A stretch of 64,000 nt of DNA from Streptomyces sp. NBC_00448 (GTDB taxonomy: Bacteria; Actinomycetota; Actinomycetes; Streptomycetales; Streptomycetaceae), in contig NZ_CP107913.1 of NCBI RefSeq assembly GCF_036014115.1, positions 5,379,001-5,443,000 of the forward strand, read 5' to 3'. Under the pieces are notes generated by a model that saw only the letters and a program-made list of their open reading frames with translations, did not search any database and was not told the DNA's origin. The position numbers and the translations under genes were made by a program. Shown in pieces: positions 9,375 through 16,372 of the stretch; position 1 is the stretch's first letter; every line of letters begins with the position of its first letter.

Positions 9375-9461
9375 GTGCCGTCCGACCGTGCGCACGAGCT
9401 CAGACAGGTCCCCCGCTCCGTGCTGGGGAATCACGGGGGTCGCCTGCGCCCCGGAAGCAGG

Positions 9462-9493
9462 CGGGCCGCGCACGGTGGTCCGTGCGCGGCCCG
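9462..9493 (-). terminator. hairpin terminator after the chitinase gene
   Basis: A perfect 14-bp stem (CGGGCCGCGCACGG) with a TGGT loop lies 15 bp past the stop of the minus-strand chitinase gene. Confidence 0.7.
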
Positions 9494-9507
9494 TCCGGGG
9501 TTCTTCG

Positions 9508-10809
9508 TCAGTCCCCGAGGTCGCCCAGGAACTTGTCGGTGTACTCAAGCGGTGTCGTGCTGGAGACGGAGTTGCAGGTGGGAGACGCATACGTGTCGGA
9601 ACAGGGCGTGTCCCGGTCCAGTGACCAGTAGTGCAGCCCGGCCAGGCCGTTGCTGACCACGTAGGACGTCAGCGTGTCCGCGTCCGCGGGGGTGAAGATC
9701 TCGCTGGTGGCGTCGTTCATGCCGATCATCGGGGTGACGGCGATCTTGCTCGCCGGGACCCCGTAGGTGTGCTCGAGGTTCTGCACCGCCTGGATCGCCG
9801 ACTGCGCCATCTCGCAGCTGCCGGAGGAGACGACACACACGCTGCTGGACGCGTTGCCGTAGTCCATGGTCATCAGGTTGATGACGTATTTCTGCAGGCT
9901 GGAGCCGAGCACCGCCTTGACGACCTCGTCGCCGAGCGAGTTCACGCCGCTGTAGCTGCCGTCGGACGCGCCCAGCGTGGCGAGGGTGAACGAGAACTGG
10001 AGGTTCGGGTACTGCGCCTGTGCTCCGGCCGCCGCGGCGACCAGGTTCTGGATGTCCGACGCGCTCTGGCCGCTTTCGATGTCGAAGTCGACGCCGACCA
10101 GGTTCGGACCGGCGTAGCGGGCAATGAACGATTCCATGCCCGCTGTCGAGTCGCACGTGAAGGTTCCGCCCGCACCGCCGGTGGACAGGACGTAGTCCAG
10201 GTCGGCGGACTGGAGTTGCGGCACGTTCTCGGCGGCCCAGTCGGCGCCCGAGACACCGCCCCAGTTCTCGCTGCCGCACGCGCCGGTGGCGAACGCGACC
10301 GTGAGCGCTGGCAGTTTCGGAAGGTACTGCGACACCAGGCTGCCGGAGCCCACCACCGGCAGGTCGGACCCGGTCACGGCCGACTGCATCTGGTAGGTGT
10401 TCCAGTTCATGTTGATGGTGACGTCTTTGTACGGGCTGAAGAGCAGCCCGCTGACCGAACCCGATCCGGTCCCGGGGCCGGTACCTCCCCCGCCTCCTGA
10501 TGATCCGCCGGTACACGCGCCGTTGGACGTCCACGGTTGTCCGCTGCCGCTTCCGCCGTTGCTGGTCGCGGGGTCGTTGCCCTGAGTCCAGTAATTGGCG
10601 GTGTAATCGGCCCCGTTCTCGCTCACCTGCTGGCCGGCGGTGTAGGCGGTGCTGGAACTCCACGCCGCGGCGCAGGTGGTGGCCGCCTGCGCGGCGGGCG
10701 CCTGCGCCAACGGCGCCGCGGCCCCCGCGAAGGCCGCGCCGCCGACGGTCAGCCCGAGTGCCGAGCCGGTGATGAGTGCAATGCGTAGAATCTGTCTTCC
10801 GACTCGCAT
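9508..10809 (-). CDS. secreted GH18 chitinase-like protein with CBM5/12
   Basis: The start is the ATG at 10809, preceded by GGAGG at four bases; an in-frame upstream codon has no ribosome site. The 433-residue protein has a signal peptide, an N-terminal chitin-binding module of CBM5/12 type (WSSSTAYTAGQQVSENGADY, then YWTQGNDP and a closing W), a Gly-rich linker, and a GH18-type barrel. The catalytic signature is present as GVDFDIES, with Glu245 as the proton donor. Enzymes of this kind cleave chitin to GlcNAc oligomers. A DasR-like site lies about 60 bp upstream of the start, which fits known GlcNAc control of Streptomyces chitinases. Confidence 0.88.
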   Translation of the reverse strand: MRVGRQILRIALITGSALGLTVGGAAFAGAAAPLAQAPAAQAATTCAAAWSSSTAYTAGQQVSENGADYTANYWTQGNDPATSNGGSGSGQPWTSNGACTGGSSGGGGGTGPGTGSGSVSGLLFSPYKDVTINMNWNTYQMQSAVTGSDLPVVGSGSLVSQYLPKLPALTVAFATGACGSENWGGVSGADWAAENVPQLQSADLDYVLSTGGAGGTFTCDSTAGMESFIARYAGPNLVGVDFDIESGQSASDIQNLVAAAAGAQAQYPNLQFSFTLATLGASDGSYSGVNSLGDEVVKAVLGSSLQKYVINLMTMDYGNASSSVCVVSSGSCEMAQSAIQAVQNLEHTYGVPASKIAVTPMIGMNDATSEIFTPADADTLTSYVVSNGLAGLHYWSLDRDTPCSDTYASPTCNSVSSTTPLEYTDKFLGDLGD

Positions 10810-10870
10810 GGAATCCTCCAGGAGTGAGAGGCGCTCTTGCGGAGTGGTCCGGTCCTGACCGTCGAGCAGA

Positions 10871-10884
10871 TTGGTCAAGACCAA
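10871..10884. promoter_or_regulatory. candidate DasR-responsive element (dre)
   Basis: TTGGTCAAGACCAA closely matches the palindromic dre consensus (TGGTC-TA-GACCA core) known from Streptomyces chitinase promoters. It lies about 62 bp upstream of the chitinase start, where DasR would repress until glucosamine phosphates release it. Confidence 0.65.
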
Positions 10885-11287
10885 CTTGTACGGGCGGCGA
10901 GTGGGCCGGTCAACCCTTCAACAAAGTTGCATAATTAGTTTTGCCAGATCGGGGTGGCGGCCTTTCAGGAACAGGTCCGCCGCAAAATTCACCATCTTTC
11001 GTGATAGGCCGCCGAGAGTCGGTGGAGATATTGGTCGTGAATGGTGGAGGTTGTGGAAAACCACGTCCTCGACCATTGATCGCGGCCCATCCCGGCGCGG
11101 TGCACTCGTGAAGGTGACGTGGACGCACCCGCGTCGGAGCTCGCAGAGGCTGCCGTGTGCCGCCCGGATCACTGGTTGTGGCCGCTGTCCGTGGTGAGGG
11201 GTGGCGGGGGGTGGAGAGGCGATGTCCACCCGGGGTTCCACCCGTGGGTTGAGGGAGCGGGGGCCATCGGAGTGGATGCTCGGTGCC
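10885..11287. other. divergent intergenic region, no gene seen
   Basis: The left part is unusually AT-rich (AAAGTTGCATAATTAGTTTT around 10920-10945) and probably holds the chitinase promoter. I see only a short inverted repeat (GTGG-AAAA-CCAC near 11053) in the rest. Confidence 0.4.
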
Positions 11288-11839
11288 ATGACAACCACTG
11301 ACTGGGTCATCGACATCGTTCTGGTTCTGATCGTCTTCCGGCAGATGCGGGAGGAGCGGCTGACCGTGCGGACCGTGCTGTTGCCGCTGGGCATCATCGG
11401 CTGGGCGGCGTCCACCTACCTGCACCACATCCCCACGGCGGGGAACGACCTGCTGCTGGCGGGCGTGTTCGCCGGCGTGGGTGTCGTCTTCGGTCTTCTC
11501 GGCGGTCTGCTCACCCGTGTCCGGTTGGCTGACGGTCATGTGCGGATTCGTGCTTCGGTGGGTGCGGCCGCCTTGTGGGTGGTCAGCATGGGGTTCCGGC
11601 TCGGGTTCGCCGTGTGGTCCTCGCACTCTTCCGGCGCGGTCCACGTCACCCACTTCTCGGCTGCGCACGACATCACCAGCGGTCAGGCGTGGGTGGTGGC
11701 GCTCATTCTGATGGCGTTCGGTGAGGTCGTGGTCCGGCTGGGCACCATCGTGGTCCGCGGGCAGTTGCTGCTCGGCCGTGCGAAGCGGGACGGATCGGCC
11801 GTCCCGGCTGAGCAGTCCCGGCCCGTCGCGTACGTCTGA
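11288..11839 (+). CDS. integral membrane protein, DUF1453-like
   Basis: This 183-residue protein is mostly hydrophobic, with about five membrane segments (VIDIVLVLIVFRQ; LPLGIIGWAA; LLLAGVFAGVGVVFGLLGGLL; AALWVVSMGFRLGFAVW; AWVVALILMAFGEVVV). The arrangement recalls DUF1453/CcdC-type membrane proteins, but I recognise this only loosely and no function follows. The ATG at 11288 was chosen because the preceding codons are hydrophilic and non-conserved-looking. An in-frame ATG at 11276 has GGAG only three bases upstream. The neighbours give no functional link. Confidence 0.65.
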   Translation: MTTTDWVIDIVLVLIVFRQMREERLTVRTVLLPLGIIGWAASTYLHHIPTAGNDLLLAGVFAGVGVVFGLLGGLLTRVRLADGHVRIRASVGAAALWVVSMGFRLGFAVWSSHSSGAVHVTHFSAAHDITSGQAWVVALILMAFGEVVVRLGTIVVRGQLLLGRAKRDGSAVPAEQSRPVAYV

Positions 11840-12219
11840 CCGTGACAGCGGCCACCCCGCCCGTGGCGGACCGGCGGGGGAGCCACGCCGCTCCGCCGGG
11901 TCATCCACCCTCGCGTACGGCCTGGTCGCGGTCCCGGGCACGGGTGTTCCGGTCGTCTGCGTGGGTCGCGGGCCCGTCCCGTTTTCGTGCCGCCGGAATC
12001 TTCACGAAGTTATGGCGGATGACGGCTCCGGTGTTTTATTGGAACGGTTGGCGGTCGGCAACCCGCCGTACGTCGCGGCAGACCAGTAGCGACGAGGTCG
12101 ATCCACCCAAAGATATCGGCGGAGTGAAAAAGTCCCCGAGCAGCGCTTCTCTGCGGCCGGTTTCCTCGCCTTGCGATATGCGAATGGCACGGGGATCTCG
12201 AAATGGTCTACGCAACAAC
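11840..12219. other. non-coding stretch leading into accessory DNA
   Basis: No credible gene is seen. Composition drops around 11990-12180 (for example GAAGTTATGGCGGATGACG and AAAGATATCGG), unlike the flanking genes, which marks the edge of acquired DNA. The last 30 bp (from about 12187) start a block repeated at 14690. Confidence 0.4.
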
Positions 12220-12248
12220 AAAGCCCCAGGTCATTGACCTGGGGCTTT
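12220..12248. terminator. hairpin terminator within att-like block, copy 1
   Basis: AAAGCCCCAGGTCA pairs with TGACCTGGGGCTTT (14 bp), A-rich on one side and T-rich on the other, so it can act in both directions. In the tRNA sense it would terminate just after the tRNA 3' end. Confidence 0.8.
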
Positions 12249-12253
12249 CTTTA

Positions 12254-12297
12254 TGGAGCGCATGACGGGAATCGAGCCCGCGCTATGCGCTGGGGAA
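12254..12297 (-). repeat. tRNA-Gly 3'-half remnant, copy 1
   Basis: Read on the minus strand it holds the T-arm, acceptor 3' strand and CCA of tRNA-Gly, matching the intact tRNA at 41958 with several changes (acceptor GCGCATG for GCGGATG, and ATGCGC in the anticodon-stem part). The 5' half is absent, so it is not a working tRNA. It looks like an old attachment-site scar. Confidence 0.7.
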
Positions 12298-12437
12298 TCA
12301 CGGGGCATTGTTGGCATCTGTACCGGTCGGCGGGCATGGTCGGTCCGGAAGTGTCCGCTGGGCGGGCGCTGTTGGTGCTCCTGATCGACCGAGCCGTACC
12401 GCTCTGCCCGGTGCGGAAGTGGTGCGATGGCTGTGGC

Positions 12438-12896
12438 TTACCGGTCGTGGAGGACGGTGGGTCGGGTGACGGGTACGACGGTGACGAGGCTGTCGAGGCC
12501 CTTGTAGTCGTCGGGGTTGGTGGTGAAGAGGGGGAGTTCTTCGGCGACGGCGATGGCGGCGATCATGAGGTCGGCGACCCGGCGCCGTGGCTTGCGTCCA
12601 GCTCCGATCACGGCCGCGCAGACCCTGCCGTAGATGCGGGCGGCTTCGGTGTCGAAGGGGATGGGGTCGAACTCGTTCTCGGCGCGTTGCAGGATGTCCA
12701 GGCGCCGGCCCCGTTCCGCGTGCTCGTCGTAGTCGCTCTGCTCTTCGTTCCTGCGCACCTCGTGTGGGCCTGCGGAGAGTTCTGCCAGGGTGATGGCGGT
12801 GATCGCGACTTCGCCGGGGAGCTCTGCGGGGTCGAGCCACTTGCGCAGGATGACGATGTTGGTGTCGAGCAGGCCCTGCGCGTACTCAACGGCCAT
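12438..12896 (-). CDS. PIN-domain toxin (VapC-type)
   Basis: The 152-residue protein shows the PIN ribonuclease acidic residues: Asp near residue 11 (LLDTNIVIL), Glu in the TLAEL motif, Asp in ADLMIAAIA and a C-terminal Asp in TTNPDDYKGLD. Such toxins cut RNA, often tRNA or rRNA. The ATG at 12896 overlaps the end of the upstream antitoxin gene by 11 bp, typical of a coupled type II pair. It lies directly beside a tRNA-Gly att-like remnant, and a truncated second copy of the toxin sits beside the next remnant, so the module probably came with an integrated element. Confidence 0.85.
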   Translation of the reverse strand: MAVEYAQGLLDTNIVILRKWLDPAELPGEVAITAITLAELSAGPHEVRRNEEQSDYDEHAERGRRLDILQRAENEFDPIPFDTEAARIYGRVCAAVIGAGRKPRRRVADLMIAAIAVAEELPLFTTNPDDYKGLDSLVTVVPVTRPTVLHDR

Positions 12897-13155
12897 AGGG
12901 GTCGTCCGTCTCCTGCTCGGCGGTGGCGTCCTGGTCGGCCCGGAACGCCTCAAGCGAGACGTCCGACGCCGTACGGGACATGGCAGCGAACTCCGCGCGC
13001 GGAACGAACCGCCGCCGGCGGCGCAGCGGGATGAGCTCCCCGATCTGGTGCCCGTCCCGGGTGACGGTGAAGGACTGGCCGCCCTGGACGGCGTCCATGA
13101 TCTCTTTGGACCGGCTACGCAGATCGCGCTGGGTGATCTCGGGCTGCACTGACAT
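12886..13155 (-). CDS. Phd/YefM-type antitoxin
   Basis: The 89-residue protein begins MSVQPEITQRDLRSRSKEIM and continues QGGQSFTVTRDGHQIGELIP, the standard Phd/YefM DNA-binding fold, with a charged, disordered C-terminus that would wrap the toxin. It precedes and overlaps the PIN toxin gene. Phd-type antitoxins repress their own operon, and a direct repeat lies immediately upstream of this start. Confidence 0.85.
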   Translation of the reverse strand: MSVQPEITQRDLRSRSKEIMDAVQGGQSFTVTRDGHQIGELIPLRRRRRFVPRAEFAAMSRTASDVSLEAFRADQDATAEQETDDPYGR

Positions 13156-13164
13156 GGCGCCACG

Positions 13165-13182
13165 GTAGCACCTTGTAGCACC
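13165..13182. promoter_or_regulatory. direct repeat, likely TA operator
   Basis: GTAGCACC occurs twice, 10 bp apart (one helical turn), about 10 bp upstream of the antitoxin start. This is a plausible binding site for the antitoxin or the TA complex. Confidence 0.45.
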
Positions 13183-13464
13183 GCGTGCCGCGAGCCGGGT
13201 CGTAGACGACCGGACACCTCAAAGGTCGCTCTGGGCGTGGCCGCAGCCGAGGGTCTGGCGTCCGGGCGGCTCCGGGCCCGCTGGGGCGAACTGGCACGTT
13301 TGCTGCTTTGCGTGCTGGCCGGGCCTGGTGCGTCTTCGCGTGACCGTACTCTGTGAGGTGGGGAGTCGGCCGGCGCCTTCGCCCGCCTGGTGCCCCAAAT
13401 GTCTCTCTCCCAGCAGCTGGTTCGAAGCGGCCCGGCCCTCCAGAAAACGCACAAGTCGGCCAGA
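13183..13464. other. non-coding sequence between TA module and CRISPR relic
   Basis: I see no credible gene or structured RNA here, nor in 13555-13844 on the other side of the repeats. The overlapping open frames lack ribosome sites and have no recognisable protein features. Confidence 0.35.
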
Positions 13465-13554
13465 CTGCTCCCCGCACCCGCGGGGATGGACCCCCGCTGT
13501 TCAGCCTGGAGACGGAAGCGGCCAGCTGCTCCCCGCGCCCGTGGGGCCGTCTGG
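13465..13554. CRISPR. two-repeat CRISPR relic, type I-E-like
   Basis: Two copies of CTGCTCCCCGC(A/G)CCCG(C/T)GGGG begin at 13465 and 13526, exactly 61 bp apart, the 29+32 period of type I-E arrays. The repeat resembles the GC-rich I-E repeats (GTGCTCCCCGCGCCCGCGGGG-like) of Streptomyces. The second repeat is degenerate after base 21. I see no cas genes and no third repeat, so it is either a dead remnant or a coincidence. Confidence 0.45.
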
Positions 13555-13844
13555 GGGCCGGCAGGCCCGGGAAACGCCCCCAGCGGTGGGTCCGACACCC
13601 CCGGACCGCGTCGCCTGTGGAGCTGGGCCGTCCGCAGCACCCTCTCGCACGAAAGTGGGTCACGCGTCCCGTTCCGGCGCCGGCCCCGTCCCTGTTCGGC
13701 GCCCGAGGCCCAGCGCCGGGTCGCCCGAATGACTCTCCCCTGTAGCTGGAGGACGAGAGCGGACGTGTAGTGGAGGTGGTGCGGCCCCACCCAGGCGGGC
13801 CGCCATCGCCCCGTCCACGGTGGACGGATCTCCGAGGAGTCATC

Positions 13845-14417
13845 GTGAAGCACCACGCCAGAGCCGCCGCCGCAGTCACCGGAACCCTGCTGGCCTTCGC
13901 CGCCGCGACAGCTTGTTCCAGCTCCAGCGATACGGCCCACAGCTCCGCTGCCGCCGCACCGGCCGCTGCCGGGACGCACGCGGCGGACAACGCCGCGAGT
14001 TCCAGCTCGGCGACGGTGAGCACCAAGTCGGTGAAACTCGGCAAGATCCTCGTCGACAACAAGGGCATGACCCTCTACCTCTTCCAGGCGGACAAGACCA
14101 GCAAGTCCACCTGTAACGGGTCCTGCGCCACCGCGTGGCCGCCGCTCACGGTGACGGGCAAGCCGACCGCCGCCTCCGGGGCGCAGAGCAAGCTGCTGTC
14201 GACCTCCAAGCGCAGTGACGGCAGCATGCAGGTGACGTACAAGGGCCACCCGCTCTACCGGTTCGCCGGGGACAAGAAGTCCGGCCAGACCAATGGCCAG
14301 GGCCTCAACAACTTCGGCGCCAAGTGGTACGTCGTGGGCACCAACGGCAAGCAGATCACCACCAAGCCGTCCTCGCAGCCCTCCGCGTCCACCTCCGGCG
14401 GTGGCGGAGGCTACTGA
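13845..14417 (+). CDS. lipoprotein with two secreted-repeat (PF03640-type) units
   Basis: GTG start with GAGGAG eight bases upstream. The 190-residue product has a lipoprotein signal (lipobox AATAC near residue 25), an Ala/Ser-rich linker, and two copies of the 'secreted repeat of unknown function': ILVDNKGMTLYLFQADKTSK with CNGSCATAWPPL, then a second unit ending HPLYRFAGDKKSGQTNGQGL. A Ser/Gly tail follows. These proteins are surface-anchored; some relatives sit near redox genes, but the function is unsettled. It lies between the two att-like tRNA-Gly blocks, so it may be cargo. Confidence 0.82.
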   Translation: MKHHARAAAAVTGTLLAFAAATACSSSSDTAHSSAAAAPAAAGTHAADNAASSSSATVSTKSVKLGKILVDNKGMTLYLFQADKTSKSTCNGSCATAWPPLTVTGKPTAASGAQSKLLSTSKRSDGSMQVTYKGHPLYRFAGDKKSGQTNGQGLNNFGAKWYVVGTNGKQITTKPSSQPSASTSGGGGGY

Positions 14418-14689
14418 GCCCACTTGCCGCGAACCCTGATGGAGGTGTGCACCGCGGCACGGGCGGAGCCGGTGTCATCCTCGCCGGGGACGGGCGCGTC
14501 GACGGGGCTCCGCGCCCGATGGCCTTTCACGCGCAGTACTTTCCGGATCTCCGCGGACCCCGGCAGCGGCGAGGTCCGCACCCCGCGCAGCGTGCACGCA
14601 GAGAGGTCTCGCCCGAACCACATTCTCCCGTAAGCGCGACAACCGCGCGCTGCTTCGCGGGAGACAGGCATGAGGCAAGCCGCTACGGC
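14418..14689. other. non-coding stretch, nothing recognised
   Basis: Between the lipoprotein and the second att-like block I see no gene. The GC-rich frames on both strands lack starts with ribosome sites. Confidence 0.35.
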
Positions 14690-14720
14690 ACGCGGATCTC
14701 GAAATGGTCTACGCAACGAC

Positions 14721-14748
14721 AAAGCCCCAACTCACTGAGCTGGGGCTT
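14721..14748. terminator. hairpin terminator within att-like block, copy 2
   Basis: AAAGCCCCAACTCA pairs with TGAGCTGGGGCTTT except for one mismatch. It is the counterpart of the hairpin at 12220. Confidence 0.75.
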
Positions 14749-14754
14749 TCTTTA

Positions 14755-14798
14755 TGGAGCGGATGGTGGGAATCGAGCCCGCGCTCTGCGCCGGGGAA
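14755..14798 (-). repeat. tRNA-Gly 3'-half remnant, copy 2
   Basis: Read on the minus strand it contains T-arm, acceptor 3' strand and CCA of tRNA-Gly with a few changes (including GGTGGG for GACGGG in the T-stem). The 5' half of the tRNA is missing. Confidence 0.7.
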
Positions 14799-14956
14799 TC
14801 ACGGGGGCCTTGTTGGCATCTGTGCCGGTGGGCGGCATGGTCGGTCGGTAAGTGTCCGCTGGGAGGGCGCTGTTGGTGCCCCTGATCGACCGAGCCATAC
14901 CGCTCTGCCTGGTGCGGGAGTGGTGCGGGAGTGGTGCGATGGCCGTGGCTTACCGG

Positions 14957-15092
14957 CGACCCGGCGCCGTGGCTTGCGTCCAGCTCCGATCACGGCTGCG
15001 CAGACCCTGCCGTAGATGCGGGCGGCTTCGGTGTCGAAGGGGATGGGGTCGAACTCGTTCTCGGCGCGTTGCAGGATGTCCAGGCGCCGGAG
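14957..15092 (-). pseudogene. fragment of a PIN-domain toxin gene
   Basis: This is a near-identical copy of the internal part of the toxin gene at 12438 (matching about 12575-12710: the IGAGRKPRRRVA to DILQRAENEFDPIPFD region). The 5' end, the antitoxin and the last third are missing. It directly abuts att-like block copy 2, as the intact toxin abuts copy 1, so a block-plus-TA segment was duplicated and then deleted. Confidence 0.8.
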
Positions 15093-15365
15093 TGCCGGCG
15101 AGTCGCCTTGAACCCGTGGAGAGAAGGGTGTTGCCCGGTCCGGGGAGCAGCCTCAAGGCCGCTCGTCGCCGTCCAGGTCGTCCTGGCGATACTGGAGCCG
15201 GCGCAGCCCCTGCCGGACTGCGGTGATCAGGCCGTCGGCGTCGGCGGCGGCCCGGTTCGCCAGGCTGGTGCGCCCGAGCACGGGCCGGACACTTCGGCGG
15301 GGTTCAGGTCCCGCGCGGAGGGGCGACAGCGCGGCTTGGCGGTGAGCGATGGGTGGGGAGCAGGA

Positions 15366-16313
15366 ATGAGCCTGGAGGATCTCGGACTCACGGCGGATGA
15401 GGACGCCGTCTACCGGGCGCTGATAGGGCTGCCCACGGCGCCGTACGAACTGGTGGCGGAGGTCGTCGCACTGCCGGGCGAGCGGACCGAGGCTGCTCTG
15501 CGTGCCCTCATGATCAGGGGTGTCGTCGTAAGACCGGCAGGCGGCCAGGGGTACGCGGCGGTTCCACCGGCGGTCGCTCTGGGCGCCGAACTCGCGACGC
15601 GCCGGGAACAGGTGCAGCGCGCCGAGCTGACCGTGGCGCGGCTCGCCGAAACGTACCGGATGGTGACCGCGGACCGGGCCCAACGCGAACTTGTGGAGAT
15701 CGTCGAGGGTACCGAGGCCATCCGCACCCGCTATCTCCAGCTTCAGCTCTCCGCACGGCACAGCATCGACATCTTTTCGGCGGGGGAACCACGTGCGGTC
15801 ACCCCGGCGGACAGCGAAGAGGTGACGGCCATCTCCCGTAACGTGCGGGTACGCGCGGTCATCGACCAGGGTTTCCTGCGTGAACCGGGCGCCGCGGAGA
15901 ACGTGGCGCAGTCGCTGGCGGCGGGTGTCCACGTGCGTACCGTCACCGAAGTGCCGTACAAGCTGATCCTGTGCGACAGCTCCGTGGCGATGATGCCGCT
16001 GCACGGCCGGGAAGCCGACGTGGACCCGGCGGTCGTGCTGCGCGGCGGACTCGCCCATGTGGCACGGGAGTTGTTCGAGGCGGTATGGGAGCGCGGGCGC
16101 CCGTACCAGGAGGAACCACATCCGGGCGTCGACCCGCTCGACGCCCATATCCTCCGGCTGCTGCTCGCGGGCCTGACCGATACCGCGGTCGCCGGGCAGT
16201 TGCAGATGTCAGCGCGAACCGTGCAGCGAAGGCTCCAGGCCCTGATGATCCGCGCGGAGGCGACCACACGACTCCAGTTGGGGTGGTATGCGAGCCATCA
16301 CGGCTGGGTGTGA
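15366..16313 (+). CDS. TrmB/LuxR-type transcriptional regulator (paralogue of the one at 3926)
   Basis: ATG at 15366 with GGGGAGCAGGA upstream. The 315-residue protein has the same three parts as the regulator at 3926-4909: a TrmB-like N-terminal winged helix, a sensor region with VPYKLILCDSSVAMMPLHG, and a C-terminal LuxR-type helix-turn-helix (HILRLLLAGLTDTAVAGQL). The C-terminal alignment is clear (GLTDTAVAGQLQMSARTVQRR against GLKDEAIARQLDLSQRTFRR). It is convergent with a secreted S8 peptidase gene, separated by a 23-bp-stem terminator. Whether it controls that peptidase is inference from the repeated pairing. Confidence 0.85.
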   Translation: MSLEDLGLTADEDAVYRALIGLPTAPYELVAEVVALPGERTEAALRALMIRGVVVRPAGGQGYAAVPPAVALGAELATRREQVQRAELTVARLAETYRMVTADRAQRELVEIVEGTEAIRTRYLQLQLSARHSIDIFSAGEPRAVTPADSEEVTAISRNVRVRAVIDQGFLREPGAAENVAQSLAAGVHVRTVTEVPYKLILCDSSVAMMPLHGREADVDPAVVLRGGLAHVARELFEAVWERGRPYQEEPHPGVDPLDAHILRLLLAGLTDTAVAGQLQMSARTVQRRLQALMIRAEATTRLQLGWYASHHGWV

Positions 16314-16320
16314 CGTTTCG

Positions 16321-16367
16321 GGCGCGTGTGGCGGGCCGGCGGTCACCGCCGGCCCGCCACACGCGCC
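16321..16367. terminator. very strong bidirectional hairpin
   Basis: A perfect 23-bp inverted repeat (GGCGCGTGTGGCGGGCCGGC...) with a minimal loop fills the 59-bp gap between the convergent regulator and S8 peptidase genes. Confidence 0.85.
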
Positions 16368-16372
16368 TTGGA

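Larger units (their letters stand above)
12187..12449. repeat. dispersed att-like block, copy 1
   Basis: This segment aligns end to end with 14690-14956. It has a shared lead (GATCTCGAAATGGTCTACGC), a hairpin terminator, a tRNA-Gly 3'-end fragment at 12254-12297, then shared sequence (GGGGAATCACGGGG, TTGGCATCTG, CTGATCGACCGAGCC). A third, more diverged copy is at 38100-38330. The terminator-tRNA-arm order is that of an integrated-element junction. Confidence 0.75.
14690..14956. repeat. dispersed att-like block, copy 2
   Basis: Aligns with 12187-12449 along its whole length, with scattered substitutions and a small tandem duplication (GTGGTGCGGGA) near 14920. Together with the toxin fragment just downstream it is a second, decayed copy of the same element end. 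Confidence 0.75.

Noticed and set aside
5712..9590. A 1292-codon open frame on the minus strand opposite the S53 peptidase gene
   Set aside because: Low-complexity Gly/Val/Arg/Asp-rich translation and no motif; the plus-strand frame has a signal peptide, repeats and catalytic residues.
12254..12297. A tRNA gene at the first att-like block
   Set aside because: Only the 3' half is present; no D-arm, anticodon or 5' acceptor strand. The same holds at 14755 and 38146.
12438..14423. A 661-codon minus-strand frame covering the TA module and lipoprotein
   Set aside because: Only its last 152 codons (the PIN toxin) are real; the upstream part overlaps the antitoxin and runs through the CRISPR relic.
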